Below, in pieces: positions 8,310-15,739 of a stretch of DNA of 64,000 bases. The stretch is from Planctomycetaceae bacterium (GTDB lineage: Bacteria; Planctomycetota; Planctomycetia; Pirellulales; Pirellulaceae). The translations under genes and the position numbers were made by a program. The stretch is taken from positions 62,001 through 126,000 of the forward strand of contig JACKHN010000017.1 of NCBI GenBank assembly GCA_020638975.1, given 5' to 3'. How positions within the stretch are numbered: the stretch's first letter is position 1; each line of letters begins with the position of its first letter. Below the pieces are notes generated by a model, which was given only the letters and a program-made list of their open reading frames with translations, had not been told where the DNA came from and made no database searches.

Positions 8310-9254
8310 ATGAGCACACTGCTCGATGAACCTACCATCCAACCATCGACATCACCGTCCCAGCGATTACGAACCACGTTCGCCGCCGTGCGAATCGCGT
8401 TTACTTGGCTGGGAACCCGCAAGACTTTGACGAACGAACAGAAAGCCCAGGCTGCTGAGTCGTTCGGAGCCGAGGAACAATACTTGTCCGCCGGAAAGAA
8501 GCTGCTCGACACCAGACACCCAGCGTTCAAGGCCGTCACCAGCGTCCACTCCCGGATTGTCTCGCTCTGGAAGGCCATGTCGCTGCCCTATCCCGAGCCC
8601 GGCATTCGACTGATCCGCCAAAGCCAGATCGATACGTTCAACGAACAGCTCACGTTGCTGCAACAAGAACTCGCCGAAGCGGTAACGGGACTTGATGAAC
8701 ACTACAGCGAGTTGAAGTCAGCCGCCCGCGACCGTCTGGGGAGTTTGTACAACGCCGCCGACTATCCGGGCTCGCTACAAGGCATGTTCCAAGTCGCCTG
8801 GGACTTTCCATCGGTGGAGCCGCCAGAATACCTGCGAAGGCTCAATCCCGAAGTCTACCAGCAAGAGTGCGAACGCGTTGCCAGTCGGTTTGATGAAGCC
8901 GTGCAATTGGCCGAGGCTGCGTTCATCGAAGAGTTGCAAGGGATCGTGTCGCACCTGACCGAACGATTGTCTGGCCAGACGGACGGCAAGCCCAAGGTGT
9001 TCCGTGATTCAGCCGTCGAGAACTTAACCCAGTTCTTTGAGCGGTTCCGCGACTTGAACGTCCGCAGCAACGAGCAACTCGATGAGCTGGTCAATCACTG
9101 CCAGCACGTCGTCGCCGGCGTCGAACCGCAAACACTCCGGGACAACAACGTGCTGCGGCAGTCGATGGCCAACGAGTTGTCTCAAGTGCAGAACGTACTC
9201 GATGACCTGCTGGTCGACCGTCCGCGTCGGAACATCTTGCGTCGGCCTCGTTAA
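8310..9254 (+). CDS. Conserved hypothetical protein of the mobile module (314 aa)
   Basis: The product is soluble and highly helical, with a short disordered start. TTFAAVRIAFTWLGTRKTLT (about 23-42) is followed by long charged helices (FNEQLTLLQQELAEAVTGLD; RFDEAVQLAEAAFIEELQGI; ENLTQFFERFRDLNVRSNEQ). The central GSLYNAADYPGSLQGMFQVA and DFPSVEPPEYLRRLNPEVYQ is the kind of insert seen in DUF3150-like phage/plasmid proteins, but I cannot confirm that family. The start is secure: ATG with AAGGAG about 11 nt upstream. It opens the same-strand series that continues to the sliding-clamp gene. A role in element replication or maintenance is inferred from position only. Confidence 0.72.
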   Translation: MSTLLDEPTIQPSTSPSQRLRTTFAAVRIAFTWLGTRKTLTNEQKAQAAESFGAEEQYLSAGKKLLDTRHPAFKAVTSVHSRIVSLWKAMSLPYPEPGIRLIRQSQIDTFNEQLTLLQQELAEAVTGLDEHYSELKSAARDRLGSLYNAADYPGSLQGMFQVAWDFPSVEPPEYLRRLNPEVYQQECERVASRFDEAVQLAEAAFIEELQGIVSHLTERLSGQTDGKPKVFRDSAVENLTQFFERFRDLNVRSNEQLDELVNHCQHVVAGVEPQTLRDNNVLRQSMANELSQVQNVLDDLLVDRPRRNILRRPR

Positions 9255-9272
9255 GTTATCCCGGAGGTCGTC

Positions 9273-9512
9273 ATGCAACTTGTCATTCAACCAGACGGAT
9301 CTTTGAAGTGCGTGTACGGCGAAGCGATTGATCTTCACGCACTGGGGCAGGTCAGTATCTCTCGCGGGTCGCATGTCGAGCCGGACTCAAATGGCCAATG
9401 GCTTGCGGATCTCTCGCCTGTGACTGGTCCGTGTCTTGGGCCGTTTCCTCACCGTAGCGACGCTTTGGACGCTGAAGTCGCTTGGCTGGAAGCCAACTGG
9501 CTGAACGCGTAG
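9273..9512 (+). CDS. Small conserved protein of the mobile module (79 aa)
   Basis: It starts 18 nt after the 314-aa gene with a clear CGGAGG ribosome-binding site, so the two are probably one operon. The sequence IQPDGSLKCVYGEAIDLHAL then GQVSISRGSHVEPDSNGQWL and HRSDALDAEVAWLEANWLNA has a compact alternating strand/helix pattern without Cys pairs or membrane segments. Its regular length, strong Shine-Dalgarno sequence and low-complexity-free composition support a real protein. I have an impression of similar small proteins beside comparable modules in other planctomycetes, but no defined function. Confidence 0.7.
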   Translation: MQLVIQPDGSLKCVYGEAIDLHALGQVSISRGSHVEPDSNGQWLADLSPVTGPCLGPFPHRSDALDAEVAWLEANWLNA

Positions 9513-9761
9513 TTCAAATCCTGACCCTTGGTCGGGATTTGACACTGGCTCTCACATCGTGCGGGTAGCCCTCCATTCGTCGTGCCCGCAAAGGTGTCAG
9601 AAAAGTTGGCCCTTCGCACGCTCCACTTTCGCTCTGTGGATAGCTTCGAGCCAGCAACTCGATCGTGTCCGGTGCCGCTTGCGACCTCTACTGCGGAGCG
9701 TCGAACGACAAGTGGCCGCTGTTCTTGAAGTGCCCAGTCATCTCGCGAGAAGGATCAAACC

Positions 9762-10325
9762 ATGTCGCTCACAGTCAATTGTCCGCATTGCCAACAGCAG
9801 AGCATCGTCGCCGAATTTCACAACGGGCGTACTGTAAAGTGCCCGAGCTGCGGCCAGTCTTTTCAGGTGGCGTTTCCCATCCCAGATGATGAACATGAAG
9901 CCGCACGGTCGACTGCTCCGGAGTCTTCATCGATTGCGGGCTCGAAGCCGATGCCGACCAAGGAAAACATCCGCCAGCGAGTAATGTGGCCTGCGGTTGG
10001 CTTGATGGCGACCGGAATCCTCACCACGCTGATGGGGCTGATGTTCTTGCCCGCACTATTGTTTCCGGGACTGATGGGCGATCAAGTGCCAGTTAATCCT
10101 GTCGAAGTGGTCTTCAGCATTTTCTTCATGCTGCTCTCGCTCACCTTGGGCATCGTTACGGTGTATGGCTCGGACAGGATGACTCACTTGGAGAGTTATC
10201 CGTGGTCGATGGCGGCGGCGATCACGGCGATGGTGCCCTGCTACTGCTGCTTGCTTGGCCTTCCGATGGGCATCTGGGCATTGATCGTGCTGAACGACAA
10301 GGAAGTGAAACAGGCGTTCAAATAA
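9762..10325 (+). CDS. Zinc-ribbon membrane protein (MJ0042-type N-terminus)
   Basis: The 187-aa protein opens with a zinc finger, CPHCQQQSIVAEFHNGRTVK then CPSCGQSFQV (residues 7-33), the CPxC...G..v.CpsCg.sF pattern of the MJ0042/zinc-ribbon family that planctomycetes use often at N-termini. A polar linker (35-70) leads to three or four transmembrane segments (about 76-104, 115-137, 147-175). No enzymatic domain is visible. The ATG has GAGAAGGATC just upstream. The gap before it (9513-9761) contains no convincing gene. Such proteins are probably membrane-linked sensors or housekeeping subunits; nothing here identifies the partner. Confidence 0.78.
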   Translation: MSLTVNCPHCQQQSIVAEFHNGRTVKCPSCGQSFQVAFPIPDDEHEAARSTAPESSSIAGSKPMPTKENIRQRVMWPAVGLMATGILTTLMGLMFLPALLFPGLMGDQVPVNPVEVVFSIFFMLLSLTLGIVTVYGSDRMTHLESYPWSMAAAITAMVPCYCCLLGLPMGIWALIVLNDKEVKQAFK

Positions 10326-10421
10326 GCGACCAGTTAGTTCAACGCAATTCGATCTACCTCATGGCCTCCACGTCGGAGGCCGTTTCCTTTTCTTGGCCTC
10401 TCTTGATTGGAAGGACGCTTT

Positions 10422-10598
10422 ATGACGCAGGCAGAATTGAATCGGGAAATCGCAGCCGCGACCGGCGAATCGATGTCGACGGTCAGACACATGGGATTCG
10501 TGCCGTTGATGCCAGTGCCGTACGAGCGGGATCGCGATCCGCTCACGGTTGACTGGGATGAACTCGAACAGCACCGGGCGATCCTGCATCCCGTTTAG
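10422..10598 (+). CDS. 58-aa conserved small protein
   Basis: The ATG at 10422 is preceded by GGAAGGA at suitable spacing. The short protein (TQAELNREIAAATGESMSTV then RHMGFVPLMPVPYERDRDPL) begins with a helix pattern reminiscent of small HU- or helix-turn-helix-type regulators ('AxATGEsxxTVrxmGF') followed by a Pro/Asp-rich tail. It is too short for domain assignment. The preceding hairpin-like text (GGCCTCCACGTCGGAGGCC, 10365-10383) may be a terminator or a spacer structure between this gene and the membrane protein upstream. Confidence 0.6.
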   Translation: MTQAELNREIAAATGESMSTVRHMGFVPLMPVPYERDRDPLTVDWDELEQHRAILHPV

Positions 10599-10666
10599 TT
10601 TCATTCAGGTCATTGGCGGCACGGAGGCCGCCTTGTCTTTTTCAATCAAATAGAAGCCAGACAACC

Positions 10667-11032
10667 ATGAAAACAAAACTATCGATCGAGGTCGAGTTCG
10701 ACGGCGAACAAATAGAGCCCGAGTTGCTGGCATCCGCCGCTGACACGCTTTTGCAAACGGCCTTATCAACACCGGGTGTACTGGACGAGGTCGGCAATCC
10801 GCAGTTCGGCGAGTTCTTCATCGAACAGGCAACTAAAACTCGCCACCAATTCGAGCAGCGATTCGGAATTGAAGACCGCTGCCCAAAGAACGACGGCGGA
10901 CACGAACCAGATTGGACGACAACGCATGTCGAGTGCGACGTCGAGATGTACGTCGATGTCGCATGCAAACACTGCGGACAATCTGGCTGCATCGGCTCGG
11001 AGGCAAAACTGACTGAAGAGATCTCGTGGTAG
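10667..11032 (+). CDS. Conserved 121-aa protein with C-terminal Cys pair
   Basis: The product starts MKTKLSIEVEFDGEQIEPEL and continues LASAADTLLQTALSTPGVLD, a strand plus amphipathic helix. Later come the Cys-containing stretches CPKNDGG and HVECDVEMYVDVACKHCGQS with GC near the end, which could bind a metal (CxxC plus two further Cys). I chose the internal ATG at 10667 rather than the upstream in-frame start at 10613, because codons before it do not look coding. It sits in the small-gene run between the 58-aa protein and DUF6117. Function unknown. Confidence 0.62.
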   Translation: MKTKLSIEVEFDGEQIEPELLASAADTLLQTALSTPGVLDEVGNPQFGEFFIEQATKTRHQFEQRFGIEDRCPKNDGGHEPDWTTTHVECDVEMYVDVACKHCGQSGCIGSEAKLTEEISW

Positions 11033-11162
11033 AGCTGTTGTTGGCAACGGGACATGAACTGGGGGGCACTCCTGCCCGCCGTAATTGAGGCTCTCGGTTA
11101 CTCAACCGCTTTGATCGCGTCACAAGTGAAGTCGTCCAGCAAACCACGAATTGGAGAGTCCA

Positions 11163-11405
11163 ATGACCATTGTTCAACAGCACAGTCGCAACTTCGAGAC
11201 ATTGAGGGAAGCATTCGAGAACCGCGATGTCGCACTGCTCGAATGCCAGTTGAAGACAACTGGTGAACTGGTCGCGGTGGTTGTCGCCGTAAACCGGGAT
11301 GCTGACGAGTTTGCGTTCGTCCCCATCGCCATGATGTTCAACGGCAACCCGTACGAATGCCTGAACCCACCCAATCCCGATGGCGGCTTTGACGACGGGC
11401 AGTAG
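11163..11405 (+). CDS. DUF6117 family protein
   Basis: This 80-aa protein matches the DUF6117 layout: an N-terminal helix (HSRNFETLREAFENRDVALL), ECQLKTTGELVAVVVAVNRD and then EFAFVPIAMMFNGNPYECLN with a Pro-rich end. The family occurs mainly on plasmids and integrated elements and has no known activity. GGAGAG precedes the ATG by about 4-9 nt. The gene ends 74 nt before the TTG chosen as start of the sliding-clamp gene, in the same direction, which fits one transcript. Confidence 0.75.
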   Translation: MTIVQQHSRNFETLREAFENRDVALLECQLKTTGELVAVVVAVNRDADEFAFVPIAMMFNGNPYECLNPPNPDGGFDDGQ

Positions 11406-11478
11406 TCGCGTGACAGAACCCACTGAATCGGCGGCGATGCTCGCTCAACCGAGTCTTCATCACACAGGAGAATTACCC

Positions 11479-12867
11479 TTGATCCAAATCACACGTTCAC
11501 TCGCCCGCCAACTGAAAACGATCTTCCGCCGTGCCCTCACCGAAACTGGCAGAGGCAGCATCTACGCACCCGTGCTGTTTCATGCCGGACCAGAAGGTCT
11601 GCGAATTCGTATCGCTTCTGGTGAAGTCGCCGCCGAGTATCACGATCCATCACCGCGTGAGTCGGACGCCGCCATCGTGCCTTTCAAGTGTCTGAGCGAC
11701 TGGGAAGGCCGCACGGACGATCCGATTCAACTCGAAGCAACCGGTGGCAACGAAGTTCTGGCCACTTGGAACGACAACAGCGTTCCGCAGATGGCCCGTT
11801 ACGACATGCCGGAAGTGCGATATCCGTTTCCAGATATTCCCGCGTCGTTCACGGAAAACCCAGTGGAGTTGGCCAGAGCGTTGCACGACACGATGCAGAC
11901 GGCGGCACCGGAGTCGACGCGATACGCTTTGCAGTGTGTTCAGCTACGCGGATCGGGAACGATTGTCGCGACGGACGGAAGTCAGATGCTGCTCGAAACT
12001 GGCTTTGATTTCCCGTGGGACGACGATTTGATGATTCCACGTCGCGTGGTCTTCGGCTCCAGTGAATTGGTAACAGGAAGCGACGTTCAGGTCGGCAAGT
12101 CCGACGACTGGGTCTGTTTTCGCATTGGATGCTGGTCGTTTTTCTTCGCGATTAACAAAGAAGGCCGATTCCCGGACGTCGAATCCTGTGTTCGCGACGT
12201 TACGAGTGCAGCCGCTTCGATCCAGATCGATTCACAAGACGCGGCGTTTCTGGTGAAGTCGATCAAGCAACTGCCCGGAAACGACGCTCTGTACTCGCCC
12301 GTGACAGTCGATGCCAACGGTAGCGTGTTCATTCGCTCCAAAGCCGACGATGCACCCAATCCCATTGAACTGCTGCTGTCGAACTCGACTCGTACCGGGC
12401 AGCCCGAACGAATCAACACTAACCGTCAGTACCTGCGGCGGGCTATCGATCTGGGCTTCCGGGAAATTCATGTCTTTGCACCAGATCAACCGCTGCTTTG
12501 CGTCGATGATCGCCGCAAGTATCTGTGGGCTGTGCTCACGCCGAGCGAAGCCATCAAACCATCAGACGACGCAGTGCGGATCAGTTCCGCATTCGACAAC
12601 GCGTATACGTCTGCCAAAACCACTCAACTTCAACAGGAGACCACCGTGGTGAAACCAGAAGGTGCAATAACCAAGAACGATCAACAGCCGCAAACGACCA
12701 ACTCGACGGAAGAACTGATTGACGTGGCGGAACAATTGAAAGCGTCACTCCGCGATACGCTGGGTAAGACCAGCGAACTGATCGTTGGCCTCAAGCGGCA
12801 CCGCAAGGAAGCCAAGATCGTTCGCTCGACGCTCGATTCGTTGCGTCAGTTGCAGACGGTCGGCTAA
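11479..12867 (+). CDS. DNA sliding-clamp (DnaN beta subunit)-like protein of a mobile element
   Basis: The 462-aa product has the recurring elements of beta clamps: FPDIPASFTENPVELARALH, ESTRYALQCVQLRGSGTIVA with TDGSQMLLETGF (clamps have '.TRyaL.gv.l....l..vATDG.rL'), and FAINKEGRFPDVESCV ('G.FPd...'). Divergence from chromosomal DnaN and a C-terminal extension of about 80 residues (ending RQLQTVG) mark it as an element-borne paralogue. The start is a TTG at 11479 with CAGGAG 8 nt upstream; a longer in-frame start at 11380 would overlap DUF6117. A role as processivity or tethering platform for DNA enzymes is inferred; the nuclease gene downstream in the same block is a natural client. The last 73 bp are repeated at 13736. 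Confidence 0.78.
   Translation: MIQITRSLARQLKTIFRRALTETGRGSIYAPVLFHAGPEGLRIRIASGEVAAEYHDPSPRESDAAIVPFKCLSDWEGRTDDPIQLEATGGNEVLATWNDNSVPQMARYDMPEVRYPFPDIPASFTENPVELARALHDTMQTAAPESTRYALQCVQLRGSGTIVATDGSQMLLETGFDFPWDDDLMIPRRVVFGSSELVTGSDVQVGKSDDWVCFRIGCWSFFFAINKEGRFPDVESCVRDVTSAAASIQIDSQDAAFLVKSIKQLPGNDALYSPVTVDANGSVFIRSKADDAPNPIELLLSNSTRTGQPERINTNRQYLRRAIDLGFREIHVFAPDQPLLCVDDRRKYLWAVLTPSEAIKPSDDAVRISSAFDNAYTSAKTTQLQQETTVVKPEGAITKNDQQPQTTNSTEELIDVAEQLKASLRDTLGKTSELIVGLKRHRKEAKIVRSTLDSLRQLQTVG
12795..12867 (+). repeat. 73-bp direct repeat, copy 1 (3' end of clamp gene)
   Basis: This encodes the clamp C-terminus RHRKEAKIVRSTLDSLRQLQ plus TVG and stop. It matches 13736-13808 at 69 of 73 positions, in the same orientation, 941 bp apart. 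Confidence 0.92.
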
Positions 12868-13081
12868 TACAGGCACGCGTGTAATGCGAGTCGGACGGAT
12901 GGTATTGAATGTGCCAACGATCAGAAGCCTTCTCTCGAATCCCGAGTAAGGCGTCGATGTTCTTGAGCAGGCTACTCCTAAGCCACCGGCGAAGCCCGCA
13001 CTCAGCCATGTACTCCTGCGGGACAACTCCTGACGATTGAACCATTCCCACCTAAGCTGCAAACTGATGAGGACTTGTGTG

Positions 13082-13543
13082 ATGAAATCGATGCCAAAAC
13101 GCTTCTTACTTGCCGCGATTGCCGTCTGTGGACTTCTGCTAATCAGTGTCCAACCAGCATCTGCGTTTGAGCTTTTCGCTCGACGAATGGGCAACGGTGC
13201 TTCTCAGAAAGGCGGCGACGCTTGCCAGAAGGGTGGCGATGCCTGCCAGAAGGGCGGATGCGACAAGGGAGCCTGTCAAAAGGGTGGCGACGCCTGTCAG
13301 AAGGGTGGCTGCGACAAGGGAGCTTGCCAGAAAGGTGGGGACGCTTGTCAGAAGGGCGGTTGTGACAAGGGAGCTTGCCAGAAGAGTGGCTGCGATAAGG
13401 GAGCTTCCCAAAAGGGCGGCTGCGGCAACGGAGCTTGCCAAAAAGGCGGCGACGCCTGCCAAAAAGGTGGCGGCAATAAAGGAGCTTCCCAGCAGGGTGG
13501 CTGCGACAAGGGAGCCTGCCAAAAAGGTGCTTGCCAGAAGTAG
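13082..13543 (+). CDS. Secreted Cys/Gly/Lys-rich tandem-repeat protein
   Basis: The 153-aa protein has a Sec signal peptide (PKRFLLAAIAVCGLLLISVQ, then PASA-FE) and a mature part made of about 17 short repeats: KGGDACQ, KGGCDKGACQ and variants (KSGCDKGASQ, KGGNKGASQ). The mature region holds about 17 cysteines, no aromatic residues after the first dozen and a strong positive charge. It could bind metal (metallothionein-like), form disulfide-linked material at the cell surface, or be an antifreeze-like coil; sequence does not decide. The ATG at 13082 has GAGGA 9 nt upstream. It lies between the two 73-bp direct repeats, so recombination between them would remove it. Repeat-length change by slippage is likely among strains. 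Confidence 0.82.
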   Translation: MKSMPKRFLLAAIAVCGLLLISVQPASAFELFARRMGNGASQKGGDACQKGGDACQKGGCDKGACQKGGDACQKGGCDKGACQKGGDACQKGGCDKGACQKSGCDKGASQKGGCGNGACQKGGDACQKGGGNKGASQQGGCDKGACQKGACQK

Positions 13544-13735
13544 TGATGATTAGAGCACTCAATGCTCGCCTTATGGCAATCCGCCCACCGTGCTGATTGC
13601 AGATGAACTCCATGACGTACAACCTTGGCGGTTCGTGTTTTCCGAAACACGAGCCGCCAATTGCGTTCTTGATGGGAAGCTCGCCGAACGGTCGATGTCC
13701 ATCGGCCTTGGACGGTTACTACAACCGACCGTCAG

Positions 13736-13808
13736 GCGGCACCGCAAGGAAGCCAAGATCGTTCGCACGACGCTCGATTCGCTGCGTCAGTTGCAGACAG
13801 TCGGGTAA
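13736..13808 (+). repeat. 73-bp direct repeat, copy 2 (orphan 3' end of a clamp-like gene)
   Basis: The reading frame RHRKEAKIVRTTLDSLRQLQ then TVG and TAA is kept, but no clamp sequence precedes it. It is either the stump of a second clamp copy or a product of duplication around the inserted Cys-rich gene. Confidence 0.92.
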
Positions 13809-13819
13809 ACGGGCCAGGA

Positions 13820-14998
13820 TCAGGGGTAAGCTCTCGCCACGCGAAAACCGATGGAGCCAATGCGGCGGTCGGGAAAGTGCCAGTGGCGAATGGCAGACCG
13901 GCAGTATTCGGTATCGTCGCTAAACGAGCCGCCACGCAAAGCACGGCCACTTCGCCCCGCTGTGTACTCCTCCTGGCACCACTCCCAGACATTGCCGTGC
14001 ATGTCATGCAGACCCCAATGGTTGGCCAGTTTTTCGCCAACGCGGTGAGCATACTCCTCGCCAACGTCCCAAGTATTCGTGCGGTGCCAAGAGTACTCAC
14101 CCAACTTGGCCGGATCATCCCCAAAACTGTAAACCGTGGTCGTTCCCGCACGGCAAGCATATTCCCACTGGGCTTCCGTCGGCAGTTGGTATTCCACGCC
14201 CTCCTGCTGGCTGAGCTTGTGACAGAAATTCACCGCATCGTCCCAGCTTACGTATGTCTCGGGATAGTCAGGCCCCTCCTGTACAAGCGGCCTACCTCGT
14301 CGCCACGGGCGAGGCCCCAGCACTCCTTCGTACTGTGCCTGCGTGACAACGTAGGTGCCTAGATAAAACGGCTTCGCGATTCGCACGAGATGTTGTGGCT
14401 TCTCGTTCTCGCGAGCGGTGTTGTCCGCGTCAGGTGATCCCATCAAAAACTCACCAGCCGAAATCAGTTTCAGCTGCATTCCGATTGAGTTTGTTACGAT
14501 GCCACCTAGTTCAATCGTTCGTGGCGATTCCTTCGGCAATGAGGTTGCCGCCGCGTGCTCGAATACGCGATCCAAGCCTTGCACCAATAGCTCAAGATGG
14601 CTTTGATAGTCGCGACCTAGTCGAACTTCGGCGGCGTTGAAGCGGACGAGCGTTTTTAGATGTAGGGGCAAGTCACCCAGTTCTGGCATCGATGCCCGGT
14701 CAACGAGAACCGGAATCACGGGAATACCCAACTTCGCCGCTAAGCAGACCTCGGCCTGCACGATATCGGCGGCTGCGTCCAACCGTCGAGTAGCCCAGCC
14801 GTCTCCGATGACGACAAGCAAGGCATCACATGGACTCACTTGTTTGTTCAGGTAACTGGTGAACCCGTCACCAAGCCAGAGCGAATTCACGTCCAATACG
14901 ACGGAGCCCGAACCGTAATGCTCTACCAAGTGCTTGTAGATCGCGTGCGTAGCGTAACTACTCTCGTCTCTTCTGGAGGAGATGAAGATCTTCGGCAT
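13820..14998 (-). CDS. TIR domain fused to FGE-sulfatase-type (SUMF1) domain
   Basis: The 392-aa protein has a TIR domain (1-130: MPKIFISSRRDESSYATHAI, VVLDVNSLWLGDGF, then DIVQAEVCLAAKLGIPVIPV) with the alpha-C glutamate (E83) at the place of the catalytic Glu in TIR NADases. A linker leads to a formylglycine-generating-enzyme-like domain (165-392: AGEFLMGSP, YQLPTEAQWEYACRAGTTT, HGNVWEWCQEEY, RALRGGSFSDD, GFRVAR). The paired catalytic Cys of true FGE is not evident, so this half is probably a binding/sensing module. TIR fusions to sensor domains are common in bacterial immunity; here the trigger would be read by the FGE-like fold. It lies antisense within the mobile module. I chose ATG 14998 because the TIR begins at once; a longer frame to 15061 is unlikely. 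Confidence 0.85.
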   Translation of the reverse strand: MPKIFISSRRDESSYATHAIYKHLVEHYGSGSVVLDVNSLWLGDGFTSYLNKQVSPCDALLVVIGDGWATRRLDAAADIVQAEVCLAAKLGIPVIPVLVDRASMPELGDLPLHLKTLVRFNAAEVRLGRDYQSHLELLVQGLDRVFEHAAATSLPKESPRTIELGGIVTNSIGMQLKLISAGEFLMGSPDADNTARENEKPQHLVRIAKPFYLGTYVVTQAQYEGVLGPRPWRRGRPLVQEGPDYPETYVSWDDAVNFCHKLSQQEGVEYQLPTEAQWEYACRAGTTTVYSFGDDPAKLGEYSWHRTNTWDVGEEYAHRVGEKLANHWGLHDMHGNVWEWCQEEYTAGRSGRALRGGSFSDDTEYCRSAIRHWHFPDRRIGSIGFRVARAYP

Positions 14999-15205
14999 CG
15001 AATGCCCTACCCGAGCCAGGACGAAGTGTTGAGCAACATGATTCTGGCAGATCGGAGGCACGCACTCAAGTATCCAGAGCCAGTACTATCGCTCTCCAGA
15101 GCCGGATCAATCGGCCCGATTCGTTGCCGCTGGGCGGGTAGCCCGATTTTCAGCTTCCAACACCCTCGAAACCAAACCGTTTCCACGCAAATAGGAGTTC
15201 CCCCC

Positions 15206-15739
15206 ATGCCCCTGAAACTCAATGTCGGAGTCAACAAAAAGATCGGTCTGCCCGACTACGGCAGTCTCGGTACGTCGTGTCATGTCGAAGTGGAAGTCGA
15301 CAGCGGGCTCATCTTCGATGACCTCGACGGCTTTCATCAAAAGGTGCGGCAAGCGTATGTCGCCTGTGCCCAGGCTGTCAACGATGAACTGGCTCGGCAG
15401 GGATCAACTACGCAGCCCGCAAGTCAGCCACACACCGCCACCAGTAACGGCAATGCCGCCACCGCCACAACTTCAAACGGAAATGGCAACGGCAACGGGC
15501 ATCGCAACGGAACCAACGGCGGAACTGCATCGCAGAAGCAGCTCAACTACGCCAACCAACTCGCTGGCCAGATCCAAGGGCTCGGCGTCCGTCGCTTGGA
15601 AGCACTTGCTAACAAGATGTTCGGCAAACCAATCGCCGGGCTGTCGAGTCTCGATGCCAGTTCGTTGATCGACACGTTGAAGGCGATCAAGGATGGTCGA
15701 TTGGACTTGAACGCTGCCCTCGACGGAGTACCTGCATGA
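15206..15739 (+). CDS. Asn/Gly-linker protein with recombination-protein-like tail
   Basis: The 177-aa product has an N-terminal beta-rich domain (KLNVGVNKKIGLPDYGSLGT, SCHVEVEVDSGLIFDDLDGF) and a 60-residue low-complexity linker of Asn, Gly, Thr and Ala. The C-terminal helical tail reads SQKQLNYANQLAGQIQGLGV, LANKMFGKPIAGL and DASSLIDTLKAIKDG. Tails of the type 'ASxKQxxYxxxLA...DASxLIDxLK' close several phage/plasmid single-strand-annealing and ssDNA-binding proteins, so a DNA-recombination role is inferred. AGGAG stands 8 nt before ATG 15206; the longer upstream frame to 14840 is antisense to the TIR gene and rejected. Its last codons overlap the nuclease start by 4 bp (ATGA), indicating translational coupling. 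Confidence 0.75.
   Translation: MPLKLNVGVNKKIGLPDYGSLGTSCHVEVEVDSGLIFDDLDGFHQKVRQAYVACAQAVNDELARQGSTTQPASQPHTATSNGNAATATTSNGNGNGNGHRNGTNGGTASQKQLNYANQLAGQIQGLGVRRLEALANKMFGKPIAGLSSLDASSLIDTLKAIKDGRLDLNAALDGVPA

Noticed and set aside
9559..9837. 92-aa ORF in the gap before the zinc-ribbon membrane protein
   Set aside because: It overlaps the real gene at 9762 and has no codon bias or start signals. A short in-frame Cys-containing stretch at about 9665-9760 might be a relic, but the evidence is too weak.
10365..10383. Possible intrinsic terminator GGCCTCC...GGAGGCC
   Set aside because: The stem is good (7 bp) and a TTTCCTTTTC stretch follows, but the T-run is interrupted. Left as a note in the neighbouring gene entry.
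13082..13543. Possible CRISPR-like array because of regular short repeats
   Set aside because: The repeats are contiguous codons of one protein without spacers; unit lengths vary (7 and 10 codons).
13139..13650. Several long ORFs opposite and in alternate frames of the Cys-rich gene (up to 159 aa)
   Set aside because: The repeat DNA has few stop codons in any frame. Only the plus frame with signal peptide and ribosome-binding site is credible.
14840..15205. N-terminal extension of the tail-domain protein to 14840
   Set aside because: It is antisense to the TIR-FGE gene, and the ribosome-binding site belongs to ATG 15206.
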